A DNA stretch of 64,000 bases from Paenibacillus etheri (GTDB lineage Bacteria; Bacillota; Bacilli; Paenibacillales; Paenibacillaceae), in the NCBI RefSeq assembly GCF_001012825.1, contig NZ_LCZJ02000033.1:466065-530064 (forward strand), given 5' to 3'. The position numbers and the translations under genes were made by a program. Shown here in pieces: positions 49,113-58,588 of the stretch. The notes under the pieces were generated by a model, which saw nothing but the letters and a program-made list of their open reading frames with translations, searched no databases and was not told where the DNA came from. Numbering within the stretch: position 1 is the stretch's first letter; each line of letters starts with the position of its first letter.

Positions 49113-49889
49113 CTATTTTCTGTTCATCGCATTATAAGTAAGCTTGTCCGCCAGCCGAGGAAACAGACCGTAAAGCCGAATACCAAACCCTGCTAGACCC
49201 GGAAGATCAATCTCTTCTTTGCCAGTTTCCATGACCTTTACGATCTTGGAAGAGACATGCTCTGGTGTCATCATCATCCGAGCTACGCTCTTTTCATAAT
49301 TGCCAGAAGGGTCAGCCGTTTTGAAAAAATCAGTGGCAATGGGACCAGGGTTTACGGCTGAGACGATAATTCCGCTCTTCCGCAGCTCCTGACGGAGTGC
49401 ATTCGTGAATCCGAGAACAGCATGCTTGGTGGCTGTATAGGCTACCGATTTGGCTGTACCAATCTTCCCTGCCATAGAAGCCACATTGACGATCTGGCCA
49501 CTTCCCCGCTCTAGCATATGTGGAACAACAGCCTTCGTACAACGAACAATCCCCATGTAGTTAACATCCATCATATCGTCAAATTCATGGGATTCCATCT
49601 CCGTAAAAGCTGCAAATTTACCATACCCCGCGTTATTCAGCAAAATATCGATTCTGCCGTATGTCGCCAAAATCTGAGCAAAGGTCTCCTCAACAGCTGC
49701 CGCATCCCTTACATCACAAGTATACAGTCCAAAAACGCCCGAAATACCGGCCGCCGTTTCTTTCAGCTTGTCTTCAGAACGTGCCACCAGGATCGGAATC
49801 GCACCACGCTTACTAAGCATTTGTGCTGTTAGTGCACCAATCCCGCTTGACGCTCCTGTAATCACAACAATCTTATCTTTGAGTTCCAT
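49113..49889 (-). CDS. Short-chain dehydrogenase/reductase
   Basis: A 258-residue classical SDR using NAD(P)H. It has the cofactor loop TGASSGIG (about 12-19), NNAGYG (about 88), the catalytic Ser in NVASMAGKIG and Tyr-x-x-x-Lys in YTATKHAVLGF (about 151-155), then NPGPIATDFF. Length and the C-terminal basic helix resemble YqjQ-type SDRs of Bacillus. The RBS AGGAGC is rather far (13 bases) from ATG 49889. It is followed by a terminator and preceded by a CheX-like gene 28 bases away, possibly one transcript. Substrate unknown. Confidence 0.88.
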   Translation of the reverse strand: MELKDKIVVITGASSGIGALTAQMLSKRGAIPILVARSEDKLKETAAGISGVFGLYTCDVRDAAAVEETFAQILATYGRIDILLNNAGYGKFAAFTEMESHEFDDMMDVNYMGIVRCTKAVVPHMLERGSGQIVNVASMAGKIGTAKSVAYTATKHAVLGFTNALRQELRKSGIIVSAVNPGPIATDFFKTADPSGNYEKSVARMMMTPEHVSSKIVKVMETGKEEIDLPGLAGFGIRLYGLFPRLADKLTYNAMNRK

Positions 49890-49917
49890 AAAAAGTATTT
49901 CAGCTCCTAACTCTTGC

Positions 49918-50373
49918 CTAAGAGATCATCACCTGAATATCCATCTCTCCGACTCCATCCATCAACAATGGAATACTAAGTGCTCTGCGAGGCAAAAAAG
50001 ACATGCTCTCAAGCTTCATAATTTGGGGCGGGCTTATATCCACCGAAACTCCCTGATTATATAGAATCGTACTGGCATTCCCACTGATCATATTGCCCAG
50101 CTCTGAAATTGCACTCTGACCCATCTCATCCATCTCCGTAACCACATAGCCGCCCATCATAATCGATACCATTCGCAGGGCTACCTGCTCCGCGATACCA
50201 AATATAATATTTCCGCTCAGCTGGCCAGTCATTCCCACTTGGATCCATATATGATTATCGATCAGTTCAATTTCTTTAATGCCTAAATTCCCAGTGGAAG
50301 GCGAGACCTGAATCACTTGTTCTATAACTGTCCGTGCAGATTCTAAAAACGGATTAATTACTTCTGCTTTCAT
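49918..50373 (-). CDS. cheX: CheX-like chemotaxis protein
   Basis: A 151-residue cytoplasmic protein of the CheC/CheX/FliY fold. The active-site helix of CheX phosphatases, with E-x-x-N, is seen as SAISELGNMISGNAS (about 88-102). A Pro lies some 20 residues on (VDISPPQIM), as the family pattern requires. There is one such helix, which fits CheX rather than CheC. It would dephosphorylate CheY-P. No other chemotaxis or flagellar gene is nearby, so its pathway partner is elsewhere. AAAGGGGG precedes the ATG. Confidence 0.82.
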   Translation of the reverse strand: MKAEVINPFLESARTVIEQVIQVSPSTGNLGIKEIELIDNHIWIQVGMTGQLSGNIIFGIAEQVALRMVSIMMGGYVVTEMDEMGQSAISELGNMISGNASTILYNQGVSVDISPPQIMKLESMSFLPRRALSIPLLMDGVGEMDIQVMIS

Positions 50374-50626
50374 GAAAGTCCAGTCTCCCCCTTTATCGTG
50401 CTTTAGTCATATACCAAAAGTCCCAAGTAATATGGATTTATTATACTTTATATATCGGCACAATTCAGCAAAAATTAATGTATATGTCGAATTCGAACCC
50501 AAGTTTGTTTATGCTGTAACATTGCTCTGTCGGGTATTATCTCCTATAATTTAAATCAAATGCCAACATGGAACGTAAGATATCACCCCATCACTCTCAT
50601 ATTCGCTTGTCCAAAGGAGGTATTCC

Positions 50627-51529
50627 ATGAACATCAGCCAGCTGGAGACATTAATAACGATCTCCAAAACGATGAGCTTTCGCAAGGCCGGAGAACTGCT
50701 TAACTTGACCCAGCCAGCGGTTTCAGCACAAATCAAGAGCCTTGAAGAAGAGTTCAAAACACAGCTGGTTGACCGGAACCAGCCTGTTACGTTAACCGAT
50801 CGAGGGACAGTATTTCTGGAGCATGCGGAACAAATTGTGGCGATTGTCGAGGAGCTTAAACAAAGACTTGCAGATCTTGAAGATAATCCCCAAGGACATA
50901 TTATTCTCGGCACTACTACCTCTATCGCCATTCAAATTTTACCGCGTATATTGTCCTATTTTAAAGATCAGTTCCCTCATATCAAAACATCTATTTCCTC
51001 TATGTCCTCGTCTCAAATTTATCAACATGTCGAAAATGGCATTGTCGATGTCGGCATCGGCTATTTGATCGGGCGTAGTCCGAGCATGACTACTTCCATT
51101 CTTTATTATGATACGTTCGAGTTGGTGGTTTCACCTAGACATCCCCTGGCTCAAGTTAAGACCGCAGGTATAGAAGCCCTAAACAAAATCCCGCTAATTC
51201 TGCTCTCACCAGATACAGTGGGCCGTAAATTTGCCGATGAGGTATTCACCAAGCATGGCATAGAGCCACAGGTAATTATGGAGCTGACCAGCAGCGAGGA
51301 AGTAAAACGGATGGTAGAGCTTGATTTGGGCGCAGCTATTATTTCCAAGCAGTCAGTGACCGCTGAGGTTCGAGCCGGTTCCCTCAAAATTGTGCCTATT
51401 ATTGAATTAGAAGTCACGCATCCTGTAGGTGTTATAACAAAGTCTGGGAAATACGTGAACTCTGCCATGCGACAGTTTCTTAGTGATCTCAAAGGTATGC
51501 CGGAGACACAATTTATTGGGTCTGAGTAA
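50627..51529 (+). CDS. LysR-family transcriptional regulator
   Basis: 300 residues. The N-terminal winged HTH (1-60: SFRKAGELLNLTQPAVSAQI), then a linker helix and a two-lobe periplasmic-binding-like effector domain starting GHIILGTTTSIAIQILPRIL (in part GTTTSIAIQILP). AAAGGAGG gives a well-supported ATG at 50627. It is divergent from the CheX-like gene over 253 bases, and a PHP phosphatase gene follows 69 bases later in the same direction. The target and effector cannot be inferred from the sequence. Confidence 0.92.
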   Translation: MNISQLETLITISKTMSFRKAGELLNLTQPAVSAQIKSLEEEFKTQLVDRNQPVTLTDRGTVFLEHAEQIVAIVEELKQRLADLEDNPQGHIILGTTTSIAIQILPRILSYFKDQFPHIKTSISSMSSSQIYQHVENGIVDVGIGYLIGRSPSMTTSILYYDTFELVVSPRHPLAQVKTAGIEALNKIPLILLSPDTVGRKFADEVFTKHGIEPQVIMELTSSEEVKRMVELDLGAAIISKQSVTAEVRAGSLKIVPIIELEVTHPVGVITKSGKYVNSAMRQFLSDLKGMPETQFIGSE

Positions 51530-51598
51530 AAAACACCCACAATGTAGAATCTATACTTCTGAGCTTATTGCATAACCCTGTTTAAAGGAGCTGTTTTG

Positions 51599-52408
51599 AT
51601 GAAATTTGACCTGCATACACATCATATCCGCTGTGGCCATGCCGACGGAACGATTAGAGATTATATCGAAGCTGGAATTTCAGCGGGTCTAGGGGTCATA
51701 GGCATTTCTGACCATACCCCATATTTCGGGAGCCCTTCTGAGCAAGCTTTTCCTCAAATTGCTATGGCTAAGTCTGAATTTTCAAATTATGTCGAGGAAG
51801 TCCTTTCCCTCAAAAAAGAATACGAAGGTGTGATCGACGTGCTGCTAGGCATTGAATCAGACTACTTTCCTGAGCATGCAGAGCTATACCGCAAAACATT
51901 ATCCGCGTACCCTTTTGATTATGTGATTGGATCGGTACATAGTGTTGGTGGCGTTAGCATCTTTAACAAAGGTCGCTGGAAAAAGCTTAGTAAGAATGAA
52001 CAGATTCGCGTAAAATCTGATTATTATCGATTGATCGCTGATTCTGCCCGTAGTGGCATGTTCCAAATTCTCGGACACATTGATGCGATGAAAGGGAACT
52101 ATCCAGCCTTTTCGGATATCCCTGCTCCCAAGCCGATTGATGATTGTCTAAAAGTGATCAGTGAATGTGATGTGACGATCGAAATTAATACTTCAGGCGG
52201 AACCAAGCTGGTTGGAGGCTGGTATCCATCAGCAGATATACTGGAGCGCGCACTGCATTTTGGCGTAGAGGTTACTTTTGGTTCGGACGCACACAAGCCC
52301 TCCCGGATCGCAGAAGATCGGGATGCGGTAGCTGCACAGCTCAAAGCGATAGGTTTTACACATTGGGTTTATTACAAGCAGCGCGAGAAAATTAAAGTTT
52401 CTCTGTAA
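51599..52408 (+). CDS. PHP-type histidinol-phosphatase (HisJ/HisK family)
   Basis: A 269-residue metal-dependent phosphatase of the PHP superfamily. It shows the N-terminal metal ligands in DLHTHHIRCGHADGT, GISDHTPYFGSP, IESDYFPEH, GSVHSVGG, ILGHIDAMKG and the closing VTFGSDAHKPSRI. Length and motif order match HisJ, which removes phosphate from histidinol phosphate in histidine synthesis. The ATG at 51599 has AAAGGAG eight bases upstream; the preceding in-frame TTG is less likely. No his operon is in the window, as is common for this gene. Confidence 0.88.
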   Translation: MKFDLHTHHIRCGHADGTIRDYIEAGISAGLGVIGISDHTPYFGSPSEQAFPQIAMAKSEFSNYVEEVLSLKKEYEGVIDVLLGIESDYFPEHAELYRKTLSAYPFDYVIGSVHSVGGVSIFNKGRWKKLSKNEQIRVKSDYYRLIADSARSGMFQILGHIDAMKGNYPAFSDIPAPKPIDDCLKVISECDVTIEINTSGGTKLVGGWYPSADILERALHFGVEVTFGSDAHKPSRIAEDRDAVAAQLKAIGFTHWVYYKQREKIKVSL

Positions 52409-52421
52409 ACAAGTATAAACA

Positions 52422-52491
52422 AATGCACCAAGCGTTATTGGTTTAGGGGTGGGGTTCACCCTCCTTTAAACCAATCTCCGCTTGGTGCATT
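52422..52491. terminator. Large bidirectional terminator
   Basis: AATGCACCAAGCG and CGCTTGGTGCATT form the outer stem and ATTGGTTTA/TAAACCAAT the inner one, with TTTCATTT to the right. Convergent hisJ-type and nitroreductase genes flank it. Confidence 0.9.
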
Positions 52492-52500
52492 TTCATTTAT

Positions 52501-53241
52501 TTATAAGTTATCGCAAGTAAACCCTTGCTTCTTCAGAGTGCGCTTCGCATCTCCATATTCCGGATTGATATCATAAAAATGAGCAATCGTGCTCGTCCAA
52601 TCTCTCTCCGTTAATCCCTGCTGCTGCAAAAATTCACGATGAGTTTGATTATACGCCTTCAGGAGCCCTTCCACATCTGGGTTGTATTGTTCCTCATGAT
52701 AGACGGCTTCCATCGGCAGCCGCGGCTTCTGAGTGGCCTCTTCGGCTGGATATCCGACACAGAGCCCGACGATAGGGAATACGTACTCCGGCAGCTTCAA
52801 CAGATCAATAACGCCTGCTGTATTTCGCCGGACACCCCCAATAGGGATGATTCCGAGTCCCATGGATTCTGCCGCTGCAATCGCGTTTGCCACTGAGATA
52901 CCGACATCTGTAGCTCCAACGAGCAGAGCATCTACATCTTTTACCGCTTCAAAAGACTTGCCTTCCACTCTACTTGCTAATTTCGCTCTATAGAAGTCCA
53001 TGCAGAACACCAGAAAGACGGGGGCTGCTGCTACATGCTTCTGATTGCCGCACAAGACCGAAAGCTGCTGCTTACGCGCAGGATCCTTGATAGCTATAAT
53101 AGAGACCTGCTGTCCATGAATCCATGAGGGCGCTGCTTGGGCGGATTCGATCATTATCTTTAGCTTCTCCGGCTCCACATGTAGATCAGAATACTGCCGG
53201 AAAGAACGGTGATTCATTAACGTCTGTATTACATCATTCAA
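52501..53241 (-). CDS. NfrA/FRP-type FMN nitroreductase
   Basis: A 246-residue NADPH-dependent flavin oxidoreductase. NHRSFRQYSDLHV (FMN phosphate contacts), AAPSWIHGQQVSIIAI, GATDVGISVANAIAAAESMG and PIGGVRRNT (about 160) are in family order. I take the start as TTG 53241, nine bases after AGGAGG; the longer frame to 53346 includes implausible sequence. The length then fits NfrA1 of B. subtilis (about 249). NfrA-type enzymes reduce FMN, nitro compounds or disulfides. It stands alone between terminators. Confidence 0.88.
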   Translation of the reverse strand: MNDVIQTLMNHRSFRQYSDLHVEPEKLKIMIESAQAAPSWIHGQQVSIIAIKDPARKQQLSVLCGNQKHVAAAPVFLVFCMDFYRAKLASRVEGKSFEAVKDVDALLVGATDVGISVANAIAAAESMGLGIIPIGGVRRNTAGVIDLLKLPEYVFPIVGLCVGYPAEEATQKPRLPMEAVYHEEQYNPDVEGLLKAYNQTHREFLQQQGLTERDWTSTIAHFYDINPEYGDAKRTLKKQGFTCDNL

Positions 53242-53416
53242 GATGTTACGCCTCCTTCTCAATTCATTTGACTGTTTATTAATCATAAACGATAAGATTA
53301 CGTCCTGACAAAAAAAATGGACCCGAATCATCGGGTCCCAAAGCATTTATATTTTTAAAAGGGGGTCATGTACTTAGTTTAACCGGACACTGTTAGAGTT
53401 TCATAACGGCATTATT

Positions 53417-53959
53417 TCATTTGTGTAACAATGTGAATACTTTCATTACATCGTCCAAGGATCCTACTCTGGGCATTACTCGCTCCAGCATCATACCGTT
53501 CTTAAGCATCACACGTTCGGATCTAATATTATCTCCTCGGCAGCGTCCTTCGATCCGTGTTATCCCAAGCGTATGAACACTGTAATTCAAGAATAAGCCC
53601 ACCGCTTCTGTCGCCAATCCGCCTCCCCAGAAAGCCGGGTCTAGCATATATCCTAAAGTGGCCTTGCCCTCATGGCGGTTCCAATGCTGTAAAGCAACAA
53701 TACCGATCAACTTCTGCTGCTCCTTCAAATAGATACCCGCATGTAGCGCGCAAGGATCGAATGCGAATAACATCCGGTTCACCAGCTTCTCCACCTGAGC
53801 AAGGTCTGATCCAGCGCCGGTGCGTATTTGAATATGAGCTTGCACTTCTGGATGGGAGAGCAGTTGCTGCAAATGACAAGCATCCTCAGGGAGAATCATC
53901 CTAAGGTCAACCTCCACACCTTGTTGCGTCTGAAACAATACTGCCTCATAAGTGCTCAT
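53417..53959 (-). CDS. GNAT acetyltransferase, RimJ/RimL type
   Basis: 180 residues with the RimJ/RimL-like sequence order: an N-terminal LRMILPEDACHLQQLLSHPE, then LGYMLDPAFWGGGLATEA (acetyl-CoA loop, about 114-131) and late GRCRGDNIRSERVMLKNGM. Likely acetylates a protein N-terminus, an antibiotic or another amine. ATG 53959 follows GGGGGAG. It is 34 bases behind the metallophosphoesterase gene and so may be its cotranscribed neighbour. Confidence 0.87.
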   Translation of the reverse strand: MSTYEAVLFQTQQGVEVDLRMILPEDACHLQQLLSHPEVQAHIQIRTGAGSDLAQVEKLVNRMLFAFDPCALHAGIYLKEQQKLIGIVALQHWNRHEGKATLGYMLDPAFWGGGLATEAVGLFLNYSVHTLGITRIEGRCRGDNIRSERVMLKNGMMLERVMPRVGSLDDVMKVFTLLHK

Positions 53960-53993
53960 ACTCTCTCCCCCTCTATGCAGCTAAATGTTCAGC

Positions 53994-54938
53994 CTATTCA
54001 TCCGATGAATGGTGCAACGTAAGCACCGTTAATTCAGGTCTACATAGAAAACGAAAAGGCATGACAGTTTCGCCAAAACCTCTATTCACATACACTGGCA
54101 TGCGCTTGGCATCTGTATAATACAATCCATTTATGTATTTTTGAGATCCATATGGGGTGAATGGCGCACCTACAAACGGTAGGCGAATCTGTCCCCCATG
54201 GCTATGCCCAGATAGCTGTAAGTGAAATGAATGCGCCTGTGCTATATCAGCATAATCGGGTTCATGCATCATCAGAACGGTGAAGGTTCCTGCGGGCACA
54301 CCACTGAGTGCCTTCACAGGATCAGGTTCACCATGCAGCAGATCATCCAATCCCGTTACAGCCATAACTGCTCCGCCCCTTTTTAGAAGATAGGATTCAT
54401 TCCTTAGCACTCGGAAGCCAGCAGACGTAAGCAGATCGATTATCCGCTTCGTATTTTTATAGTCATGGTTACCTAGAACCGCATACTTCCCTAGTGGAGC
54501 ACTCAGCGCAGCCAATACAGGTATGGCCTCTACAAGATCTTCAGGGTTGCTGTCCACTATGTCACCTGTAAAGCATATAAGATCCGGTTCTGCCTTATCT
54601 ATACGTTCTGCAAGCCGGGCCAGATCACGAGCATCCTTATTGAACCCAAGGTGAGTATCACTGAAATGGACAACCTTCATCCCTGAAAAAGCAGAAGGAA
54701 GATCTTTGAACGACAGTTTCAGCTTAGTAACCTGAATCCAGTTTGGCTCCCCTTGCCAAGCGTAACCACTTGTAAGCAAACCAGCGCCGATTACAGTAGC
54801 CGCACCTCGAGCCAGGAATTGCCGGCGGGTCATTGTTGTTTTGCCCTTAGATCGCCGTCCAGAGGCACTAGAGTGGGTATCTTTACCAGAATAATTATTT
54901 TCCTTATTGGGAGAAGCCCCAGACGATTGTATCTTCAT
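53994..54938 (-). CDS. Tat-exported metallophosphoesterase (YkuE-like)
   Basis: 314 residues. A twin-arginine signal is visible as MTRRQFLARGAATVIGAG (about 36-53) after a hydrophilic lead. The calcineurin-like domain follows with HFSDTHLGF (about 92), CFTGDIVDSN, LGNHDYK, MMHEPD and LSGHSHGGQIRLP, a complete set of metal ligands. YkuE-type proteins are Tat-secreted and held at the wall in Bacillus. GGAG precedes ATG 54938. It starts 19 bases after the DUF3891 gene and shares its transcript. Substrate unknown. Confidence 0.9.
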   Translation of the reverse strand: MKIQSSGASPNKENNYSGKDTHSSASGRRSKGKTTMTRRQFLARGAATVIGAGLLTSGYAWQGEPNWIQVTKLKLSFKDLPSAFSGMKVVHFSDTHLGFNKDARDLARLAERIDKAEPDLICFTGDIVDSNPEDLVEAIPVLAALSAPLGKYAVLGNHDYKNTKRIIDLLTSAGFRVLRNESYLLKRGGAVMAVTGLDDLLHGEPDPVKALSGVPAGTFTVLMMHEPDYADIAQAHSFHLQLSGHSHGGQIRLPFVGAPFTPYGSQKYINGLYYTDAKRMPVYVNRGFGETVMPFRFLCRPELTVLTLHHSSDE

Positions 54939-54957
54939 ACGGAGTTTCTCCTTCCCT

Positions 54958-55773
54958 TCAGCTTTCGTTTCGAGCCGTCAGTACAATTCTACATTTTTCT
55001 TCGGGCGTATCACTGTATGCGGGTGCAATGCCTCTCTTAGCAATTTCTGTTTTTTGGACTCGTTTCATCATAAAAGCAACTTCTACCGTCTTCTTAAATG
55101 GAAAAGGATCCAGCACTAACGTTGACTTATCTTTCCACTCCACGGTTATTGTACGGCCTGACGTAAAGCTGAAATCTTCACTGCCAGAGAACCCTTCACG
55201 CCACCATGGATGCTCCTCTGATTTCGGGCTGCCCGGCTCATTTAAGGCCAAATATAAGGATAAGTCATCGCAGAACTCTAAAAGGCGGGCATCATAATAC
55301 AGCTCATCCTCACCAATCGGTTTGGATACTTCCAACTCCCGGTGAATACGGGATCTACGTTCCTCTTCATGCTCTTGATATAAAGTCAGTTCTGGATAAT
55401 CCAGTCCTGAAATCTTAATGAGTCGTTCAAAATGCAAGCTGCACAGGAGCGCTCCATACGGTGTCCGCGCCTCGATCTCATCAAGTCCTCGCTTATAAAA
55501 GGTCAGCTTCGGCACTACAGGAAAATCAATAAAGCTGTAAGGTGCGTGCTCCGCATCGTTCCAAAAGGGCGTCTCATCCAGATCAATCCAGCCCCGGTCA
55601 TGTTCAGCTACCGCCCAAAGCACCTCATCTCGGCGTCCTTCTTCTGGCACATGCTCTTCCTTGAACCAAATGGCAAGCTCTCCAGCTAACTTCCCGTGAT
55701 CATGCTGTTTAACCATTACAATTGCTCCATCATGCTCCCGACAAATCACGATTATTCCTCCCTGTTGTTCCAT
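54958..55773 (-). CDS. DUF3891 family protein
   Basis: A 271-residue cytoplasmic protein resembling DUF3891: VMVKQHDHGKLAGELAIWFK near the N-terminus, then AVAEHDRGWIDLDE (about 53-66), in which the paired H-D motifs look like HD-type metal ligands, and a C-terminal beta-rich part ending VRLTARNES-like. The ATG at 55773 has no ribosome site, whereas AGGGAGG lies before GTG 55749, so the true start may be eight residues in. A palindrome TAACGTACGTTA sits immediately upstream. It heads an operon with the metallophosphoesterase gene. Function unknown. Confidence 0.75.
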   Translation of the reverse strand: MEQQGGIIVICREHDGAIVMVKQHDHGKLAGELAIWFKEEHVPEEGRRDEVLWAVAEHDRGWIDLDETPFWNDAEHAPYSFIDFPVVPKLTFYKRGLDEIEARTPYGALLCSLHFERLIKISGLDYPELTLYQEHEEERRSRIHRELEVSKPIGEDELYYDARLLEFCDDLSLYLALNEPGSPKSEEHPWWREGFSGSEDFSFTSGRTITVEWKDKSTLVLDPFPFKKTVEVAFMMKRVQKTEIAKRGIAPAYSDTPEEKCRIVLTARNES

Positions 55774-55776
55774 ACC

Positions 55777-55788
55777 TAACGTACGTTA
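55777..55788. promoter_or_regulatory. Perfect 12-bp palindrome upstream of the DUF3891 gene
   Basis: TAACGTACGTTA lies four bases before the annotated ATG, or 28 before the better GTG start. It could be a repressor operator of TetR type. Support is positional only. Confidence 0.3.
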
Positions 55789-55862
55789 ACAATGGATATT
55801 ATAGCATATGCTATTCATTCCTCTGAGCTAGACCAATTTCCTATTCCCTACCAATTATAAAC

Positions 55863-55908
55863 AAAAAAGCTATCCTCAGCGAATAAAAATCCACCACTCA
55901 GGATAGCT
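55863..55908 (-). terminator. Terminator of the sdhCAB operon
   Basis: AGCTATCCT(CAG) and (CTG)AGGATAGCT pair across 20 bases, with a TTTTTTG run on the minus strand. It lies 30 bases past the sdhB stop. Confidence 0.8.
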
Positions 55909-55937
55909 CAATATTAAAGATCTGGCGGTACTACTTA

Positions 55938-56702
55938 TTACACACCTAACCAGCGTTTGAACATATGTTTTGTCGTCTGCTTGTTAATTTCTGCAATGGA
56001 GGTGGTAAGAGGAATTCCCTTCGGACAAGCGCGTACACAGTTCTGTGAGTTACCACAACCATCAATACCGCCATCTTCCATCAGAGCATCCAATCTTTCA
56101 TCAGCATTCATTTCACCCGTAGGATGAGCATTGAACAAGCGTACTTGAGAGATGGCTGCGGGTCCAATGAAATCCGTCTTCTCGTTGACATTCGGGCAAG
56201 CCTCCAAGCATACGCCGCAAGTCATACACTTAGATAATTCATAAGCCCACTGCCGTTTCTTCTCCGGCATCCGCGGTCCCGGCCCAAGGTCATACGTACC
56301 ATCAATTGGAATCCAAGCCTTCACTCTTTTCAGTGCGTTGAACATCCGAGTACGGTCAATGACTAAGTCACGCACCACTGGAAATGTCTTCATAGGTTCA
56401 ATGCGTACAGGTTGCTCCAGATTGTCTATAAGCGCTGCGCAGGCTTGGCGAGGTTTGCCGTTGATCACCATCGAGCAAGCTCCGCATACTTCTTCTAGAC
56501 AGTTGGAATCCCAGCATACTGGAACGGTACTGTCACCTTTGGCATTTACAGGGTTACGCTGAATTTCCATCAAAGCACTGATTACATTCATACCCGGACG
56601 ATAAGGGAGCTCAAATTCCTCAACATAAGATGAGCTTTGTGGATCGTCCTGGCGGGTGATGATAAACTTTACGTTTTTGGGAGCTGTAGCAGTTTCCGCC
56701 AT
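55938..56702 (-). CDS. sdhB: Succinate dehydrogenase iron-sulfur subunit
   Basis: 254 residues. The 2Fe-2S ligands lie in CWDSNCLEEVCGACSMVING and its following Cys (about 63-87). The 4Fe-4S and 3Fe-4S clusters are bound by CMTCGVCLEACP (about 159-170) and CGNSQNCVRACPKG (about 218-231). It passes electrons from SdhA to the membrane cytochrome SdhC on the cytoplasmic face. AGGAGGG precedes the ATG. Last gene of the sdhC-A-B operon, 75 bases behind sdhA. Confidence 0.97.
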   Translation of the reverse strand: MAETATAPKNVKFIITRQDDPQSSSYVEEFELPYRPGMNVISALMEIQRNPVNAKGDSTVPVCWDSNCLEEVCGACSMVINGKPRQACAALIDNLEQPVRIEPMKTFPVVRDLVIDRTRMFNALKRVKAWIPIDGTYDLGPGPRMPEKKRQWAYELSKCMTCGVCLEACPNVNEKTDFIGPAAISQVRLFNAHPTGEMNADERLDALMEDGGIDGCGNSQNCVRACPKGIPLTTSIAEINKQTTKHMFKRWLGV

Positions 56703-56777
56703 AATGGTTCCCTCCTCAAATTGCCTAATTTTATTTCATGAAGCTTGCCTCGCAAGCTGTTTCGCTGCTGAGAATGA

Positions 56778-58520
56778 TTAATCCTTAGAATAATCACGTA
56801 CCCGTGGTGGGATCAGTGAGACATCGACTTCGTCGTAGGAGATTTGCGGACCATCTGCAGTCCAGGCTGCTTTCGTGGTCTTCAAGAACTCCTCATCATT
56901 ACGATCCGGGAATTCCGGCTTGTAATGGGCGCCGCGGCTCTCATTGCGCATAAGAGCTCCCAGTGTCATCGCTTCGGACAGCTCTAGCATGTTCCACAGC
57001 TGACGGGTGAAAGCCACACCTTGGTTATTCCAACGCGACGTATCGTTCATATTGATATTGCGATAGCGCTCTTTAAGCTCTTTGATTTTGCCAATCGTCG
57101 CTTCCAGCTTCGGATTATGCCGTACAACCGTCATATTGGCGGTCATCCATTCGCCCAGTTCCTTGTGAATCACATAAGCATTCTCTGAACCTGACATCGC
57201 TAGCAGAGACTCATATTTGTCCGTCTGCTTTTTGTGGAAGCTATCATATACAGAAGAAGAGATATCCTGTGATGATTTCTTCAGACCTTTAATGTATTCA
57301 ACAGCCTTTGGCCCAGCAACCATACCACCGTAAATGGCAGATACCAGAGAGTTAGCGCCTAGACGATTCGCTCCATGATATTGATACTCACATTCGCCTG
57401 CTGCAAACAGACCAGGAATGTTCGTCATTTGGTTGTAATCAACCCACATACCGCCCATGGAATAATGCACAGCTGGGAAGATTTTCATCGGTATTTTACG
57501 AGGGTCATCCCCCATGAATTTTTCGTAAATTTCAATAATCCCGCCAAGCTTCACGTCCAGCTCTTTCGGGTCCTTGTGAGAGAGGTCCAAATACACCATG
57601 TTCTCGCCGTTAATGCCCAGCCCTTGATCCACACACACATTAAAAATCTCACGTGTAGCAATATCGCGCGGTACCAAGTTACCGTAAGACGGATATTTTT
57701 CTTCGAGGAAATACCAAGGTTTACCGTCTTTGTAAGTCCAGATGCGACCCCCTTCACCACGTGCCGATTCCGACATCAATCGAAGCTTGTCATCCCCCGG
57801 AATAGCCGTCGGGTGAATCTGTATAAATTCTCCATTGGCATAATGCACGCCTTGCTGGTACACCGCACTTGCGGCTGTGCCCGTATTAATTACGGAGTTC
57901 GTCGTTTTACCAAAAATAATACCAGGCCCACCGCTAGCCAAAATAACAGCATCCGCAGGAAAAGTCTCAATCTCCATTGTCTTGAGATTCTGGGCGCTGA
58001 TGCCGCGACATATGCCTTCGTCATCGATGATAGCGGATAGGAACTCCCAGTTCTCACGTTTCGTTACGAGACCTTCGGATTCCCAGCGGCGCACTTGCTC
58101 ATCCAGTGCGTACAGAAGCTGCTGTCCTGTTGTCGCGCCGGCAAAGGCAGTGCGGTGACGCTTCGTTCCGCCGAAACGACGGAAGTCGAGTAATCCCTCT
58201 GGTGTGCGGTTAAACATTACACCCATCCGGTCCATAAGGTGGATGATGCCCGGAGCCGCTTCACACATCGCCTTGACCGGTGGCTGATTCGCCAGGAAGT
58301 CACCGCCGTAAACGGTATCATCGAAATGCTCCCAAGGGGAGTCTCCCTCCCCTTTCGTATTTACAGCACCGTTGATGCCGCCTTGCGCACATACGGAGTG
58401 TGATCTTTTTACAGGAACTAATGAGAATAAATGAACATGCGCACCGGACTCCGCTGCCTTGATGGTAGCCATCAGGCCGGCCAGACCGCCGCCCACGATA
58501 ATGATATTTGCTGTTGCCAT
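56778..58520 (-). CDS. sdhA: Succinate dehydrogenase flavoprotein subunit
   Basis: 580 residues, oxidising succinate to fumarate with covalently bound FAD. IIVGGGLAGLMATIKAAESG binds FAD. HSVCAQGGINGA contains the His-linked flavin region, GGDFLANQPPV follows, then RGEGGRIW, HYSMGGMWVDYNQMTNIPGLFAAGE (in part AAGECEYQYHGANRLGANSL) and the C-terminal NESRGAHYK. Length and motifs match the Bacillus enzyme. GGGAG lies nine bases before the ATG. Confidence 0.97.
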   Translation of the reverse strand: MATANIIIVGGGLAGLMATIKAAESGAHVHLFSLVPVKRSHSVCAQGGINGAVNTKGEGDSPWEHFDDTVYGGDFLANQPPVKAMCEAAPGIIHLMDRMGVMFNRTPEGLLDFRRFGGTKRHRTAFAGATTGQQLLYALDEQVRRWESEGLVTKRENWEFLSAIIDDEGICRGISAQNLKTMEIETFPADAVILASGGPGIIFGKTTNSVINTGTAASAVYQQGVHYANGEFIQIHPTAIPGDDKLRLMSESARGEGGRIWTYKDGKPWYFLEEKYPSYGNLVPRDIATREIFNVCVDQGLGINGENMVYLDLSHKDPKELDVKLGGIIEIYEKFMGDDPRKIPMKIFPAVHYSMGGMWVDYNQMTNIPGLFAAGECEYQYHGANRLGANSLVSAIYGGMVAGPKAVEYIKGLKKSSQDISSSVYDSFHKKQTDKYESLLAMSGSENAYVIHKELGEWMTANMTVVRHNPKLEATIGKIKELKERYRNINMNDTSRWNNQGVAFTRQLWNMLELSEAMTLGALMRNESRGAHYKPEFPDRNDEEFLKTTKAAWTADGPQISYDEVDVSLIPPRVRDYSKD

Positions 58521-58588
58521 GATAGTTCACTCCCTTTATCGAAAATATCAGAAAGGATTCTGGAATCTAGTCCTGAGAGGGTAATTAC

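Noticed and set aside
57375-58040. 221-codon plus-strand frame
   Set aside because: Antisense to sdhA, which has full catalytic motifs; no ribosome site.
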